The notes: generated from the letters alone by a model not told the origin. Shown: positions 8,298-17,879, counted from the first letter of the stretch. The stretch: 64,000 bases of DNA from an uncultured Clostridia bacterium (GCA_934454215.1 CAKSGG010000003.1:1-64000), one strand, 5' to 3'. Made by a program: numbers and translations.

Positions 8298-11200
8298 CTA
8301 CCTGTTTATAAACCGCATAATGATAGTCGCCGTTTCTGCTCTCGTTGCCCTGCCCGACGGGTTCAGCGTTGCTGCTGATTTTCCCGACATTATCTTATTT
8401 TCGGCCGCCCAGCGCATTGCCTCAACCGCATATTCGGAAATATCGTTATAATCTTCATACGAGCTTATATCCGCATTTATATCCGTAACCGATTTCAGAT
8501 ACTTTGCGTAACGGTACATAAATACCGCCATCTGCTCTCTTGTGATTTTCAGATTCGGTCCGAACTCCGTATCCGATATTCCGTCCGTAATTCCGTTTTC
8601 CTTTGCCCATGCAACAGCGTCAAAATACCAGTCCGCCGAATTAACGTCGCTGAATTTGATTTCCGTATGCTCGGGCTCTTTTTCAAGACGGTACAGAATT
8701 GTCACAAACATTCCTCTTGTGAGGTCGTCGTCGGGCGCAAATTCGTAATCCGAAACGCCTTTCATAATACCAAGCTCCGACGCTTTTTCAATATCGTTTC
8801 TTCCCCAGTGATTTTCAATATCGCTGAATTTCGGCTTGTTTTCCTCGGGCTTTGTTTCGGTATCGTCTTTTTTATCGTCCGTTTTTGTATCAGGCTTGCT
8901 CGGGTTATAATCATACGAATGTCCGCCCGATACCTGCGTAAAGTCCTTTGTGAAAAATACGACTATATCGTCCCCGCTCTTTAAACCGTATGCACCCATG
9001 TAGCAATCCGCAAGCTTGCCGTTTACCTTGTACATCCAGCCCGAATTTGAACCCTCGTCAAATTCTTCAAGAGTTTCTCCGTCGGGAGTTGTTATTGAGT
9101 AAACATAGCTTCCTCTCGCCTTATATGTATATCCGTTTTCTTCAAGCGCTTTTTTGAATATATCAAATACCGTTGTCGGCTCGGGTAAATCGCTGTAGCT
9201 TGTTTTTGCTATAAGTGTGTTCGTACTGCTTTGCAGTCTGAACGATACAGTCATGGTTTCAGTCACTGCCGACGGCTTTGCGTTTGCCTTTGTAAAAAAT
9301 CCTCTTACAACCAAATCAACGTTTACTTCACGGTAATACAAATCAGCCAAATCGGCATACGCCGCATATTTCTGATTATCTTCCTTATATAATTTACCGT
9401 AAATTCCAAGCGTTTCACTCGAAAGCGCCGATGAAACATTTACCGCCTTTGCATTTCTCTGCATATTTACAAGCAGATTTTCATGTGTAATAACAGCAGG
9501 ATTGCTTGATTTAAACAATCTCCATGCCTCAAGCTCCTCCCAGCCGTCCATAGCCGTCGGAACAATTCCGCAGCCGCTCATTTCATCATTGCTGCGCGCC
9601 CATACAAGCTGACCGTCCTTTTCGTAAACCTCCGTAAATGACGAAAGGTTTGATTTTATGTTGTCTTTTTCGGTATTTGCTCCCTTTATTCCGTCAAAAT
9701 ACGAGGCTATGACCTTATTCATAAGCTCTTTTTCCGACTGAATTTCCTCATTTGTCAAAGGCATAACCTTAAAATCAAATGAGCGTGACGCACTTACCGA
9801 CGTTGTACTGTCCTCAACCGCAACAGTAACCGTAACTGTTTTTTCTTCTCCTCCGACAGCGGGTCTTATAACCGCCACTCTTGCGGCGTTATTAACGTCG
9901 GGCGACTGTATTACGTCCTCGTCACTGCTTGAAATAACTATCGGGGTTTCTTTTCCGTCCACACCGAAATCACGTGTTGTCGGGAATTTAATATCATGCT
10001 TTACGGTATATATTCCGTCCTCGTCCGTAAGCTTTTCGCCCGTTGATGCGTCCGTTATTCCGACCTTTTCAAAGCCGCCGTCAAGCTTTTCCAAAAGCTC
10101 CGCCTCTATTTTTGCCGCTGTTTCCTTGTCAATTGCCTTTACATCAACATCAAAAACCTTTGTCATTACTATCGGTTCTTCACTGCCGATAATATCGTTT
10201 GTAAAGCTGAATACAAATTTAGCCGTAAGCGTTACTTTCTTATTCTCAGCGCCTCTGCGCACGATTCCGACATACGGATTGAATTTTGTATCTGCCGTCT
10301 GCTGATTTTTGTCGCTTATCGAGATTGTTTTCGGGTCTGAGCTTTCCCATGAAATAAGCGTCCACATTTTATTGTCGATTACTCTCGGCAATGAAATTTC
10401 TTCGGTATCCGTATCTATTTCCGTTTTATCAAGAATTTCTTCTTTCATTGCGGCTTTGACCTTTTCTCTGTCCCAGTCAATCGTAACGGGAACCGTCAGT
10501 TCGCATACCGCATCGTCAAGCGACAATTCAAATACCGCATTATATGACGCAAAATTCAGCGAAGCTGTTTCGTTGGGGTTTCTGTAATAATATGTAATAT
10601 CACCGTTTTCCGCAATACCTGCGCCGCCGTAAACTTCTTCCGTACTTTTCAGTACAACCGATATATCCTCATCACTCTTTGATTTTACATCGGCTTTCAT
10701 CATGTCAAGTATATTCTTATCCTCGCCGTAAACGGGCGTAAGCGTTCCGAGTGATTCTTTAACGCTTTCAAGCTTTTTCTGCTTATTATTTAATTCTTCC
10801 TCGGCAGCCGCCTTTGAATATACTTTAATGTTAAATATTCTTGTTTTATATTTATCCTTATATGAAAGCTTTGCCGTCAGCTTAACGGTAACTATGCCTT
10901 CATCGGGAATAACAACATTTCCGTTTTCAACATTGATTACATCACTGTCGCTTGTCCATGCGATGTCCGTTCCCTTTTCTCCCTTTGACGGAAGCTTTAT
11001 ATTTGTGTTTTCCTTTATATCCGATGTATCAATCGAAAGAGTTTTTGTATCTGACAGCAGATTTGCATATTCTGCACCGACAGCCTTTATATACAGATTT
11101 GACGGTTCATGATTTTGCACAACGCAGTCAATTCTTGTATCAGCGTATTTTTCTTCAATTGTATATGTTCTTTCAGTTGCACCCGGAATATCTTTAAGGT

Positions 11201-12566
11201 CGCTCCTCCACTGGTATTTCAGTTTCGGGAAATTTTCGTAATCGTACTCACTGCCGCCCAATATGTAAACATTTGCACAAACCGTACTTCCTACAGCGTA
11301 TTCTTCTACAATCGGGCTGTTATTGAACTGTATGCTTGTTATAAACGGAATAATATAGACTTTATATTCAGCCGTATATTCTCCTGCCTCTGCCTTTATA
11401 ACCGCCGTTCCTGCGTGCTTTGCCGTAACGACAAGTTTTGAATTGCTTTCATCGGGGTTTGACGGCTGCTCTGCCGTAACCAAGTCTGCGCCCTCTGTAA
11501 CCGTCCATTCGACATACGGCTTATCGTCCATATCCTTATATGCAACCTCAAGAGTTGTTGACGGCTGAATACCGCTGTTTGTCATTTCAAGAGTTGATAC
11601 TCCGACTATATCTATATGCGGATTTTTCTCAACGGTTTTTCCTGCCTGCCATGCAAGTATCGGGTAGCCGTTGTTTATGTTGTTTTCGTCTGCGACAAAC
11701 GCATTTGAAAGTTTCATTTCGGCAGGTGACGAAACTTTTACACCCTTGCCTGTTTCGGGATTTGTATAGAAACAATCGTCCGAAACATCCGACAAAATAA
11801 AACCGCATATACCGTCTGTACCCGTACCGGTTATTTCACCTATATTATAGCAGTCCGAAATAACTCCTTTATTAAGCTGTCCCGCAATACCGCCCGTATA
11901 TTTCGAGCCGTTTACCGCACCTGTATTGTAACAGCTTTGAATTGTTGCTTTTGTCTTCCAAAATCCTAAAATACCACCGGCATATGTTCCCGTAACGGAC
12001 GCAGTATTTGCACAGCCCGTTATTGTGCACTCACCGTTAAGACCGCCGACAATACCTCCTGCATAATCACCCTTTACAGTTCCGCCAAACGAGCAGTTTT
12101 CTATAGTTCCCGACCGCATATTTCCAACAATACCGCCGATATATTTTTTTGTTTCGCATATAACTTTTCCGTCAACACGAAGATTTTTTATTGTTGCTCC
12201 GTTTACAAGTCCGAACAGTCCCTTATTTCCTGCTTCTGCTGATATTACAAGTCCGCTGATTTCGTGATTTTTTCCGTCAAACGTACCCTTATATTGCTCT
12301 TTAGCATAAGTTTTTGTACCTATCGGCGTCCATTCTTCGCTTAATGTAATGTCATTCGTCAGCTCCGCATATGCCTCGCACGCTTCTGTTGAGTTTACTA
12401 TGTCACGGAATTTTATCAAATCCTTTTCATCATAAATCAGATACGGGCTTTCCGCCGTTCCCGCTCCCTCCAAATTTCCGTCTGCGGCAAAAACCGCCGA
12501 CGGCACAAGACTGATAATCATGGCAAGCGCCATAATCAGACTTAAAAGTCTTTTTTGTTTGTTCAT
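8298..12566 (-). CDS. SLH-anchored surface protein with GLUG repeats, Ig-like domains and DUF4430
   Basis: 1422 residues. An N-terminal signal peptide (ends near SAVFAADG) is followed by four or five GLUG-type repeats (GGIVG.., GGILGF.., GGIAGQ.., about residues 110-260), a long middle of bacterial Ig-like/atypical Ig modules (for example IAWTSDSDVINVENG), a DUF4430 domain (about 1140-1225, with SNSGWMYKVNGK and SGDDIVVFFTKDF), an acidic Lys/Asp-rich linker and three SLH repeats that bind the wall polymer. DUF4430 is related to the C-terminal domain of intrinsic factor and transcobalamin. The gene lies behind a cobalamin riboswitch, so cobalamin capture at the cell surface is a reasonable inference. 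The ATG at 12566 follows AAAGGA; an ATG 12 bases earlier is too close to it. Confidence 0.92.
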   Translation of the reverse strand: MNKQKRLLSLIMALAMIISLVPSAVFAADGNLEGAGTAESPYLIYDEKDLIKFRDIVNSTEACEAYAELTNDITLSEEWTPIGTKTYAKEQYKGTFDGKNHEISGLVISAEAGNKGLFGLVNGATIKNLRVDGKVICETKKYIGGIVGNMRSGTIENCSFGGTVKGDYAGGIVGGLNGECTITGCANTASVTGTYAGGILGFWKTKATIQSCYNTGAVNGSKYTGGIAGQLNKGVISDCYNIGEITGTGTDGICGFILSDVSDDCFYTNPETGKGVKVSSPAEMKLSNAFVADENNINNGYPILAWQAGKTVEKNPHIDIVGVSTLEMTNSGIQPSTTLEVAYKDMDDKPYVEWTVTEGADLVTAEQPSNPDESNSKLVVTAKHAGTAVIKAEAGEYTAEYKVYIIPFITSIQFNNSPIVEEYAVGSTVCANVYILGGSEYDYENFPKLKYQWRSDLKDIPGATERTYTIEEKYADTRIDCVVQNHEPSNLYIKAVGAEYANLLSDTKTLSIDTSDIKENTNIKLPSKGEKGTDIAWTSDSDVINVENGNVVIPDEGIVTVKLTAKLSYKDKYKTRIFNIKVYSKAAAEEELNNKQKKLESVKESLGTLTPVYGEDKNILDMMKADVKSKSDEDISVVLKSTEEVYGGAGIAENGDITYYYRNPNETASLNFASYNAVFELSLDDAVCELTVPVTIDWDREKVKAAMKEEILDKTEIDTDTEEISLPRVIDNKMWTLISWESSDPKTISISDKNQQTADTKFNPYVGIVRRGAENKKVTLTAKFVFSFTNDIIGSEEPIVMTKVFDVDVKAIDKETAAKIEAELLEKLDGGFEKVGITDASTGEKLTDEDGIYTVKHDIKFPTTRDFGVDGKETPIVISSSDEDVIQSPDVNNAARVAVIRPAVGGEEKTVTVTVAVEDSTTSVSASRSFDFKVMPLTNEEIQSEKELMNKVIASYFDGIKGANTEKDNIKSNLSSFTEVYEKDGQLVWARSNDEMSGCGIVPTAMDGWEELEAWRLFKSSNPAVITHENLLVNMQRNAKAVNVSSALSSETLGIYGKLYKEDNQKYAAYADLADLYYREVNVDLVVRGFFTKANAKPSAVTETMTVSFRLQSSTNTLIAKTSYSDLPEPTTVFDIFKKALEENGYTYKARGSYVYSITTPDGETLEEFDEGSNSGWMYKVNGKLADCYMGAYGLKSGDDIVVFFTKDFTQVSGGHSYDYNPSKPDTKTDDKKDDTETKPEENKPKFSDIENHWGRNDIEKASELGIMKGVSDYEFAPDDDLTRGMFVTILYRLEKEPEHTEIKFSDVNSADWYFDAVAWAKENGITDGISDTEFGPNLKITREQMAVFMYRYAKYLKSVTDINADISSYEDYNDISEYAVEAMRWAAENKIMSGKSAATLNPSGRATRAETATIIMRFINR

Positions 12567-12676
12567 GTTTATAACCATTCCTTTCGATGCCGTAAGGCAC
12601 AAAATTTAAGTCTTAAATAAAACCGTTCCGAGCAAAAAGCAGTGCTATGGGTGATTTTACTCAGACTTTTTACCGC

Positions 12677-12706
12677 AAAAAAACTGCGGCATAAATTATG
12701 CCGCAG
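12677..12706 (-). terminator. Riboswitch-linked intrinsic terminator
   Basis: On the minus strand a perfect 11-base-pair stem, CTGCGGCATAA with TTATGCCGCAG (12684-12706), is followed by seven T residues (12683-12677). It lies between the cobalamin aptamer and the SLH gene, about 110 bases before the start codon, and is the likely expression platform that stops transcription when cobalamin is bound. Confidence 0.88.
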
Positions 12707-12821
12707 CGGAGTATTCCTGCGTATTAATCATAATTTGTCACACCAAAACAAAACCCTTGTACAATGCCCAAGCGTGACAAAAATATCGGCTCTGCATTTT
12801 AAAAAATGCGTTGCAAACCGA

Positions 12822-13014
12822 CATCAAAGCAGGTCTTTCGACTCACGCCACATACGGAAAAATCCGCACGGTATTATGCTCTGCCTTCTCAGTTTCCCAA
12901 TGACTGACTTTCGTCAACGAACATGATACCTTCGGCGCACACGGCGACCGTTAATCGTTCGGGATTTTCACCCGATTCCCTTTTCACCGACTATACCCGT
13001 ACAGTATAACCGAC
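12822..13014 (-). ncRNA. Cobalamin (B12) riboswitch
   Basis: On the minus strand the leader contains the B12-box core: GGTGAAAATCCC within 12961-12973 just after AAAGGGAATC, then a GGGAAACTGAGAAGGCAGAG stretch, and finally GTCGAAAGACCTGC (AGACCTGC at 12829-12836), the classical 3' element. Together these identify a cobalamin aptamer. It starts about 30 bases after a strong promoter and ends about 115 bases before an intrinsic terminator, so control is probably by transcription termination: B12 present, gene off. The controlled gene is the SLH/DUF4430 surface protein. Aptamer limits are approximate. Between aptamer and terminator (12707-12821) are further hairpins, including gcattttttaaaatgc on the minus strand, which may form the antiterminator. 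Confidence 0.92.
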
Positions 13015-13041
13015 ACTTTGTATGAATATTAAATTAATACC

Positions 13042-13070
13042 AGTATACCATATTTTTCACATTTAATCAA
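13042..13070 (-). promoter_or_regulatory. SigA-type promoter of the cobalamin-riboswitch transcript
   Basis: On the minus strand TTGATT (13065-13070), 17 bases, then TATACT (13042-13047), placed about 30 bases before the aptamer starts. Confidence 0.8.
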
Positions 13071-13081
13071 GCTAAATTTAT

Positions 13082-13462
13082 TTACAAAATGTTTTCAATT
13101 CTTAATTTAATATTCTTCGGCATATATTCAAACAGAAAATCAAGCGTGGCGCAGGTTACAAGCGCATCGTTTTTGCTTTTGTTTTTAATCTGCATTTTTA
13201 ATTCGGCAATATTCATTTCCATTTCGTCCGTTTTGTCGTGCTTGCCCGTAGAGCCGAGTACAACGTGCTTTTTTTCAAGATAGTCGCTTACGTTTTCCAG
13301 CTTGTCCAGTGCTCTGTCATATTCCTCGCTTTTTATAAGCTCCGTGACCTCCCTGTTTCCCGAAAGCAGCTTCTGCGAAACAGTATCTATATGCCTGCTG
13401 TAGCTCATACCGCCCAGAATTACCGCAAACCCTATAAGTGCGGAAATTATAACGCTTTTCAT
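13082..13462 (-). CDS. DUF4363 family protein
   Basis: 126 residues: an N-terminal membrane anchor or uncleaved signal (KSVIISALIGFAVILGGMSY) and a charged, mostly helical remainder with a KLENVSDYLEKKHVVLG segment. It resembles DUF4363, which is commonly encoded next to DUF421/YetF membrane proteins, as here. Function is unknown. The ATG at 13462 is preferred because GAGGAGG lies just upstream; a reading extended by 41 codons would run through the end of the DUF421 gene. It is the last gene of the tspO-DUF421-DUF4363 operon and no clear terminator follows before the next promoter. Confidence 0.78.
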   Translation of the reverse strand: MKSVIISALIGFAVILGGMSYSRHIDTVSQKLLSGNREVTELIKSEEYDRALDKLENVSDYLEKKHVVLGSTGKHDKTDEMEMNIAELKMQIKNKSKNDALVTCATLDFLFEYMPKNIKLRIENIL

Positions 13463-13479
13463 AATATGCCCTCCTCTCG

Positions 13480-14154
13480 TTATTTTTTCTTTTGAATATA
13501 GACTTTTCCCTCTGCATTTACCGAAACCAAAAACGCCTCGTTCACGCTTTTCATTCCGTGCTTTGACAGCTCCGCTTTCAGCCACGGCTCGGATTTTCCC
13601 GCACGCCTTAATTCCTCCTTGTCAAGAATCCCGTCCGTAACGATTATGCACGGCAAGCCGTCCTTTTTCGGCTTTGTTCTTGAAAGGTCGTCCACCGTTA
13701 TGCTGTTCGCCTCGCTCTTTTTTATAACGCTCAATTTACCGCTTGTTTCTATTATCGCCGCACCCACGTCGGTAATATCGTGGCAGTTGTTCAGCCTTAA
13801 TTCCGACATTAAATCGTTCAGATTAAATCTCAGCCGCCTTAATTCTTCTTCAACAATCTCTCCGTTATATATAACAATGCTCGGTCTGCCCGTCAGAAAT
13901 TCCCTTGCCTTACGGCTTTTAAGGCTTATATACGACAGCAGAACCTCTGTAACAATAAGCGTCAGGACAGGCAGTATTCCCCAAATAAGAGGTGAGTCTA
14001 TATCCTGCATCGGTACAGACGCCAAATCGCTTATCATTATCGCCACAACCAGCTCGGAGGGCTGTAGCTCCCCGAGCTGACGTTTTCCCATAACTCTCAG
14101 CGACGCTATGACAGTTCCGTAAAGTATTAATGTTCTTATTACAATTATAAGCAT
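13480..14154 (-). CDS. DUF421 (YetF/YrbG-type) membrane protein
   Basis: 224 residues. Two or three N-terminal membrane helices with the family signature RVMGKRQLGELQPSELVVAIMISDLASVPM, followed by a soluble domain beginning at EFLTGRPSIVIYNGEI and containing LRFNLNDLMSELR. This is the DUF421/YetF family; YetF-type proteins in Bacillus influence spore germination and envelope permeability, but the molecular role is open. The gene begins three bases after the tspO stop, with only a weak ribosome site, so translation is probably coupled. The DUF4363 gene follows after 17 bases. Confidence 0.9.
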   Translation of the reverse strand: MLIIVIRTLILYGTVIASLRVMGKRQLGELQPSELVVAIMISDLASVPMQDIDSPLIWGILPVLTLIVTEVLLSYISLKSRKAREFLTGRPSIVIYNGEIVEEELRRLRFNLNDLMSELRLNNCHDITDVGAAIIETSGKLSVIKKSEANSITVDDLSRTKPKKDGLPCIIVTDGILDKEELRRAGKSEPWLKAELSKHGMKSVNEAFLVSVNAEGKVYIQKKK

Positions 14155-14157
14155 GGT

Positions 14158-14637
14158 TTACCTGTTTAAAATATATATCATCAAATTCAAATACGCCGCA
14201 AATGTAGTCCATACCAGATACGGTATCTGCAAATAACCCGCAGTTTTGTTTATTTTATTAAACTGTACTATCATCGCTATAATCAGTACCCACAGCACCA
14301 TTATCCATATAAACGCAAACAAAAACGCCTGAAAGTTAAAAAACGCAATCGGCCACAGAAAATTAAATACAAGCTGAACGCCGTACAGCTTTAATGCCGA
14401 TGACGCAATTTCGGGATTAGTGTTTCTGTTAATGTAAATTATTGCACTGCTTATTCCCATCAGCACAAACAAAATACACCATACAACAGGAAACAGCACC
14501 ATAGGCGGCGAAAGCGGCGGCTTGTTCACCTGCTCATACACCAAATTCATATTATTTTTCGTTATAAGCGCCGACAGTGCTCCCACGCCCAGCGCAATCA
14601 GTATTGAAATAACATAAGGCTTAATTTTACTCCACAT
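14158..14637 (-). CDS. TspO/MBR family protein
   Basis: 159 residues with five membrane helices and TspO hallmarks: NKPPLSPPMVLFPVVWCILFVLMGISS after the first helix, LWPIAFF, and YLVWTTFAAYLN at the end. TspO proteins bind porphyrins and haem-related compounds and are linked to stress responses; the conserved WxP(P)-type and Trp-rich features agree. HemZ is encoded in the same window but not nearby. AAAGGAG stands before the ATG. It is the first gene of the operon with DUF421 and DUF4363 and is divergent from the glycosyltransferase pair. Confidence 0.92.
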   Translation of the reverse strand: MWSKIKPYVISILIALGVGALSALITKNNMNLVYEQVNKPPLSPPMVLFPVVWCILFVLMGISSAIIYINRNTNPEIASSALKLYGVQLVFNFLWPIAFFNFQAFLFAFIWIMVLWVLIIAMIVQFNKINKTAGYLQIPYLVWTTFAAYLNLMIYILNR

Positions 14638-14710
14638 ATCAAAAAAACTCCTTTCTTATATATAAATCATTTTATGCCGTTTTCCGATTTTTTATACACT
14701 TTGCAAAATC

Positions 14711-14739
14711 TTGACAAAATTTAATATATGTACTATAAT
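14711..14739 (+). promoter_or_regulatory. SigA-type promoter of the glycosyltransferase pair
   Basis: TTGACA (14711-14716), 17 bases, TATAAT (14734-14739): a full consensus promoter 32 bases before the TTG start of the GT2 gene. Confidence 0.88.
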
Positions 14740-14770
14740 AATAAGAAATAAAACGATTGGAGATAATAGC

Positions 14771-15703
14771 TTGGATAAAATATCTGTTGTTGTTCCGTGC
14801 TATAACGAGTTTGACGCAATACCTTTATTTTATTCCTCAATCATTGAGGTTATGAAAAAAATAAATGTTAAATACGAGCTTATATTCGTGGACGACGGCT
14901 CATCGGACGGAACGCTTGGTTTAATAAAACGCTTGGCAAACGAAGATACCAAAATCAAATACATTTCGTTTTCGAGAAATTTCGGAAAAGAGGCGGCAAT
15001 GTATGCGGGGCTTGAGGCGGCTGACGGTGATTATACCGCAATTATGGACGTTGATTTGCAGGACCCGCCCGAACTGATTATTAAAATGTATGACGAAATA
15101 AAAGCAGGAGAATACGACTGCGTTGCCGCACGCCGTGCGACCCGTGAGGGCGAACCGCCGGTACGCTCGTTTTTTGCACGGTGCTTTTATAAGCTTATCA
15201 ATAAAATATCGTCAACCGAATTTGTCGATGGTGCGCGGGATTTCAGGCTTATGACAAAGGCAATGGTTAAATCGGCTCTGAGCCTTAAAGAATACAACCG
15301 CTTTTCAAAAGGAATTTTCAGCTGGATAGGCTACAAGACAAAATGGATTTCATATGAAAACGTCGAACGCAGTGCGGGCAATACAAAATGGAGCTTTTTC
15401 AAACTGCTGTTATATTCAATCGACGGAATTACGGCATTTTCGACCGCTCCGCTGTCGATTGCCTCGGTGCTTGGCATCGTATGCTGTCTGCTTGCAATTA
15501 TTATGATAATAGTCGTAATCGTGAAAACGCTCATATGGGGCGACCCCGTGGCGGGCTATCCGTCGCTTGTGTGCATTATATTCATGCTGTCGGGAGTGCA
15601 GCTGTTTTCAATAGGGATTATAGGTCAGTACATCGCAAAAACGTATATGGAAAGCAAAAACCGACCTATTTATATAGCTAAGGAGAGTAACATTGAAAAA
15701 TAA
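14771..15703 (+). CDS. Family 2 glycosyltransferase, DPM1/GtrB-like
   Basis: 310 residues. The GT-A domain shows VVPCYNE at the start, VDDGSSDGT near residues 41-49 and the DVDLQDPPE metal-binding acidic motif near 96. Two membrane helices follow (about 210-235 and 250-280). This is the layout of polyprenyl-phosphate glucosyl/mannosyl/GlcNAc transferases (GtrB, CsbB, YkoT types), which make undecaprenyl-phosphate sugars on the cytoplasmic face. The TTG at 14771 is taken as start because GGAG lies eight bases before it and any upstream extension would overlap the promoter. It overlaps the GT39-like gene by 11 bases, which would use the lipid-linked sugar on the outer face. Confidence 0.9.
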   Translation: MDKISVVVPCYNEFDAIPLFYSSIIEVMKKINVKYELIFVDDGSSDGTLGLIKRLANEDTKIKYISFSRNFGKEAAMYAGLEAADGDYTAIMDVDLQDPPELIIKMYDEIKAGEYDCVAARRATREGEPPVRSFFARCFYKLINKISSTEFVDGARDFRLMTKAMVKSALSLKEYNRFSKGIFSWIGYKTKWISYENVERSAGNTKWSFFKLLLYSIDGITAFSTAPLSIASVLGIVCCLLAIIMIIVVIVKTLIWGDPVAGYPSLVCIIFMLSGVQLFSIGIIGQYIAKTYMESKNRPIYIAKESNIEK

Positions 15704-17072
15704 ATATAATTTTTATTTTGTATGTCTGCTGTTCATTGCCGCCTCTGCGTATATATGTCTTGCGTTCAATAATGCGGTATGGTATGACGAGGCATATACA
15801 ATGGCAATGATAAAACATGATTTTGGCGAAATATGCCGCATAACAGCGCAGGACGTACACCCTCCGCTTTATTATATTCTGCTTAAAGCCTTTACAGCAC
15901 CTTTCGGCTACAGCCTGTTCGCCGCAAAGATGTTTTCGGTAATATCGCTTATTCTTACGGCAGTTTTGGGCTATGTAAAGCTTTCGGAATTTGAGGATAA
16001 TAAAACGGGCTTTATATTTTCGGTAATGCTTTTATTTCTGCCGATTACATCAGCGTTTTCGGTCGAAGTCAGAATGTACGGCACTGCGGCGCTTTTTGTC
16101 ACGGGCTGCGGCTTGTACGCCTACGGCGCTTACAAAAGCGAAAATATTCTCGATTATATAATTTTTATGATGTTCGGAGTGCTTGCGGCATACACTCATT
16201 ATTTTGCGCTCGTTTCGGCAGGAATAATTTATATAATGCTGTTTATAGGCTGTATAAAAAAGAAAAGTCTTAAAAATTTTATGATTTGCGCCGTTTCAAC
16301 GGTCATTTTATATATTCCGTGGCTTGCCTCGTTTATATCACAGCTTGCCGACAAGGTACAAAACGAATACTGGATTGAGCCGATTACCGTCAAAACCGTA
16401 TTAAATTATTTTAATGTATGGTTCAAATGCGGAAATATCACAGGCATATATTTAAGCATAATCGGAATTATCGCATTGCTTTCGTTTATCTTGCTTGCGG
16501 TTAACAAAAAGAAATTTGCAGTTTATTCGGCGCTTGTTTTTGTTTTTACAAATGCTGTCGGAATAGCTGCGTCAGCCGCCGTAAGACCCGTATTTATAGA
16601 AAGATATGCAGTGCCCGCAATACCGTTACTGCTTGCGGCAATGGCTGTCGGAATTTCACGTATTAAAATTCTGCCCGTTATCGTGTCGGTATTTTTTGCT
16701 CTCGGCTTTGCGGTAAACTATCCGTCAGCCGCCGATATTGAATACAATGCGTCCGAGCTTGGAATAGAAGAAACGCTCAAAAGCGAAAAATACGAGGCTA
16801 TTATCTGCTATGTTGACGCTCATTTGTACGGCGTTTTAAGCTACTACGCACCGTACACGCCGATTTACAGACCAAAGCTTTCACAAGGCTCGCCGTTTGA
16901 AAATATATACGAGCTTAATAGCTTTAATGCGGATAAATGCAAATGGGCGGCGCTGTTTCTGCCGTCGGGCAGTGAAGTACCGTCCGAAATATCAGAGAAA
17001 TTCAATGCTGATTTTGTCAAGACGGTATCCACCTACGGAATAGAATGTGATTTATATAATTTATGGAATTAA
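15693..17072 (+). CDS. Polytopic membrane glycosyltransferase (GT39/ArnT-like)
   Basis: 459 residues, about eleven membrane helices. After the first helix the extracytoplasmic loop has WYDEAYT, whose Asp-Glu pair is the catalytic signature of GT-C enzymes, then the DVHPPLYY segment typical of GT39/ArnT-like proteins. It would transfer a sugar from a polyprenyl phosphate donor to an envelope acceptor (teichoic acid, glycoprotein or lipid). Translation starts at TTG 15693 within the end of the GT2 gene, behind AAGGAG. The acceptor is unknown. Confidence 0.85.
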   Translation: MKNKYNFYFVCLLFIAASAYICLAFNNAVWYDEAYTMAMIKHDFGEICRITAQDVHPPLYYILLKAFTAPFGYSLFAAKMFSVISLILTAVLGYVKLSEFEDNKTGFIFSVMLLFLPITSAFSVEVRMYGTAALFVTGCGLYAYGAYKSENILDYIIFMMFGVLAAYTHYFALVSAGIIYIMLFIGCIKKKSLKNFMICAVSTVILYIPWLASFISQLADKVQNEYWIEPITVKTVLNYFNVWFKCGNITGIYLSIIGIIALLSFILLAVNKKKFAVYSALVFVFTNAVGIAASAAVRPVFIERYAVPAIPLLLAAMAVGISRIKILPVIVSVFFALGFAVNYPSAADIEYNASELGIEETLKSEKYEAIICYVDAHLYGVLSYYAPYTPIYRPKLSQGSPFENIYELNSFNADKCKWAALFLPSGSEVPSEISEKFNADFVKTVSTYGIECDLYNLWN

Positions 17073-17767
17073 TTTAAAAATCCGCCGTCACAGCATATAA
17101 CCTGACCCGTTATAAAATCCGCCGCGTCGGAGCATAAAAATCCGATTGTTTCCGCAACGTCATGTGCCGTTCCCATACGGCACAGCGGAGTTTCTTCGGT
17201 AAGCTCTTTTTTTGTTTCTTCATCTATATTTGCGTTCATGTCGGTATCTATAACCCCCGGCGCAGCGCAGTTTACATTTACTCCCGATGGTCCCATTTCC
17301 TTTGCAAGAGCCTTTGTAAATCCTATAACCGCCGCTTTTGACGCACTGTAATGAACCTCGCAGCTTGCACCCGATATTCCCCACATTGACGATACATTCA
17401 CAATTTTTCCCGATTTCTTTTCGATAAAATCATTATAAAACGCCTTTGTAATCAAAAACATATCTCTTATATTCGTATCAAACATTCTGTCCCATTTTTC
17501 CTCGGTTATATCCTGAAACATAATCTGCTCTGCAATCCCCGCATTATTCACCAGAATATCGAGAGTTCCGTATTCGTGAACCATTCTGACAAGACTTTCA
17601 ATATCTCCCGATTTTATCATCACCGCACCCGTTTCACGGCTGACCTCCTCTGCGGCGGCGGTATTTTTATTGTAAGTAAAAAATACCCTGTGTCCTAATT
17701 TAACGAAATATTCAACGCACGCTCTGCCTATTCCTCTGCTTCCGCCCGTTATCAATACATTTTTCAC
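17069..17767 (-). CDS. SDR family oxidoreductase, FabG-like
   Basis: 232 residues with all classical SDR motifs: TGGSRGIG at residues 7-14, NNAG in the middle, the catalytic serine in NVSSM, YSASK, and the PGVIDTDM segment. The C-terminal GQVICCDGG stretch is typical of 3-oxoacyl-ACP reductases and sugar or alcohol dehydrogenases. It stands alone, convergent with the GT39-like gene (four-base overlap of the ends), so it is not clearly part of fatty acid synthesis. The start is GTG at 17767 behind AAAGGA, with its own promoter. Confidence 0.88.
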   Translation of the reverse strand: MKNVLITGGSRGIGRACVEYFVKLGHRVFFTYNKNTAAAEEVSRETGAVMIKSGDIESLVRMVHEYGTLDILVNNAGIAEQIMFQDITEEKWDRMFDTNIRDMFLITKAFYNDFIEKKSGKIVNVSSMWGISGASCEVHYSASKAAVIGFTKALAKEMGPSGVNVNCAAPGVIDTDMNANIDEETKKELTEETPLCRMGTAHDVAETIGFLCSDAADFITGQVICCDGGFLN

Positions 17768-17802
17768 GCTATTTTTATCCTTTCTTTACAAATTATTATT
17801 TA

Positions 17803-17831
17803 ATTATATCATTAATATATTACAATTTCAA
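17803..17831 (-). promoter_or_regulatory. SigA-type promoter of the FabG-like gene
   Basis: On the minus strand TTGAAA (17826-17831), 17 bases, TATAAT (17803-17808). It is back to back with the dnaA promoter. Confidence 0.75.
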
Positions 17832-17850
17832 GTTAAATTCGTAAAAACAC

Positions 17851-17879
17851 TTGATTATTCCGTCAAAATTTGATATGAT
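17851..17879 (+). promoter_or_regulatory. SigA-type promoter of dnaA
   Basis: TTGATT (17851-17856), 17 bases, TATGAT (17874-17879), about 60 bases before dnaA. No DnaA box was recognised in this leader, so strong autoregulation through it is not evident. Confidence 0.75.
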
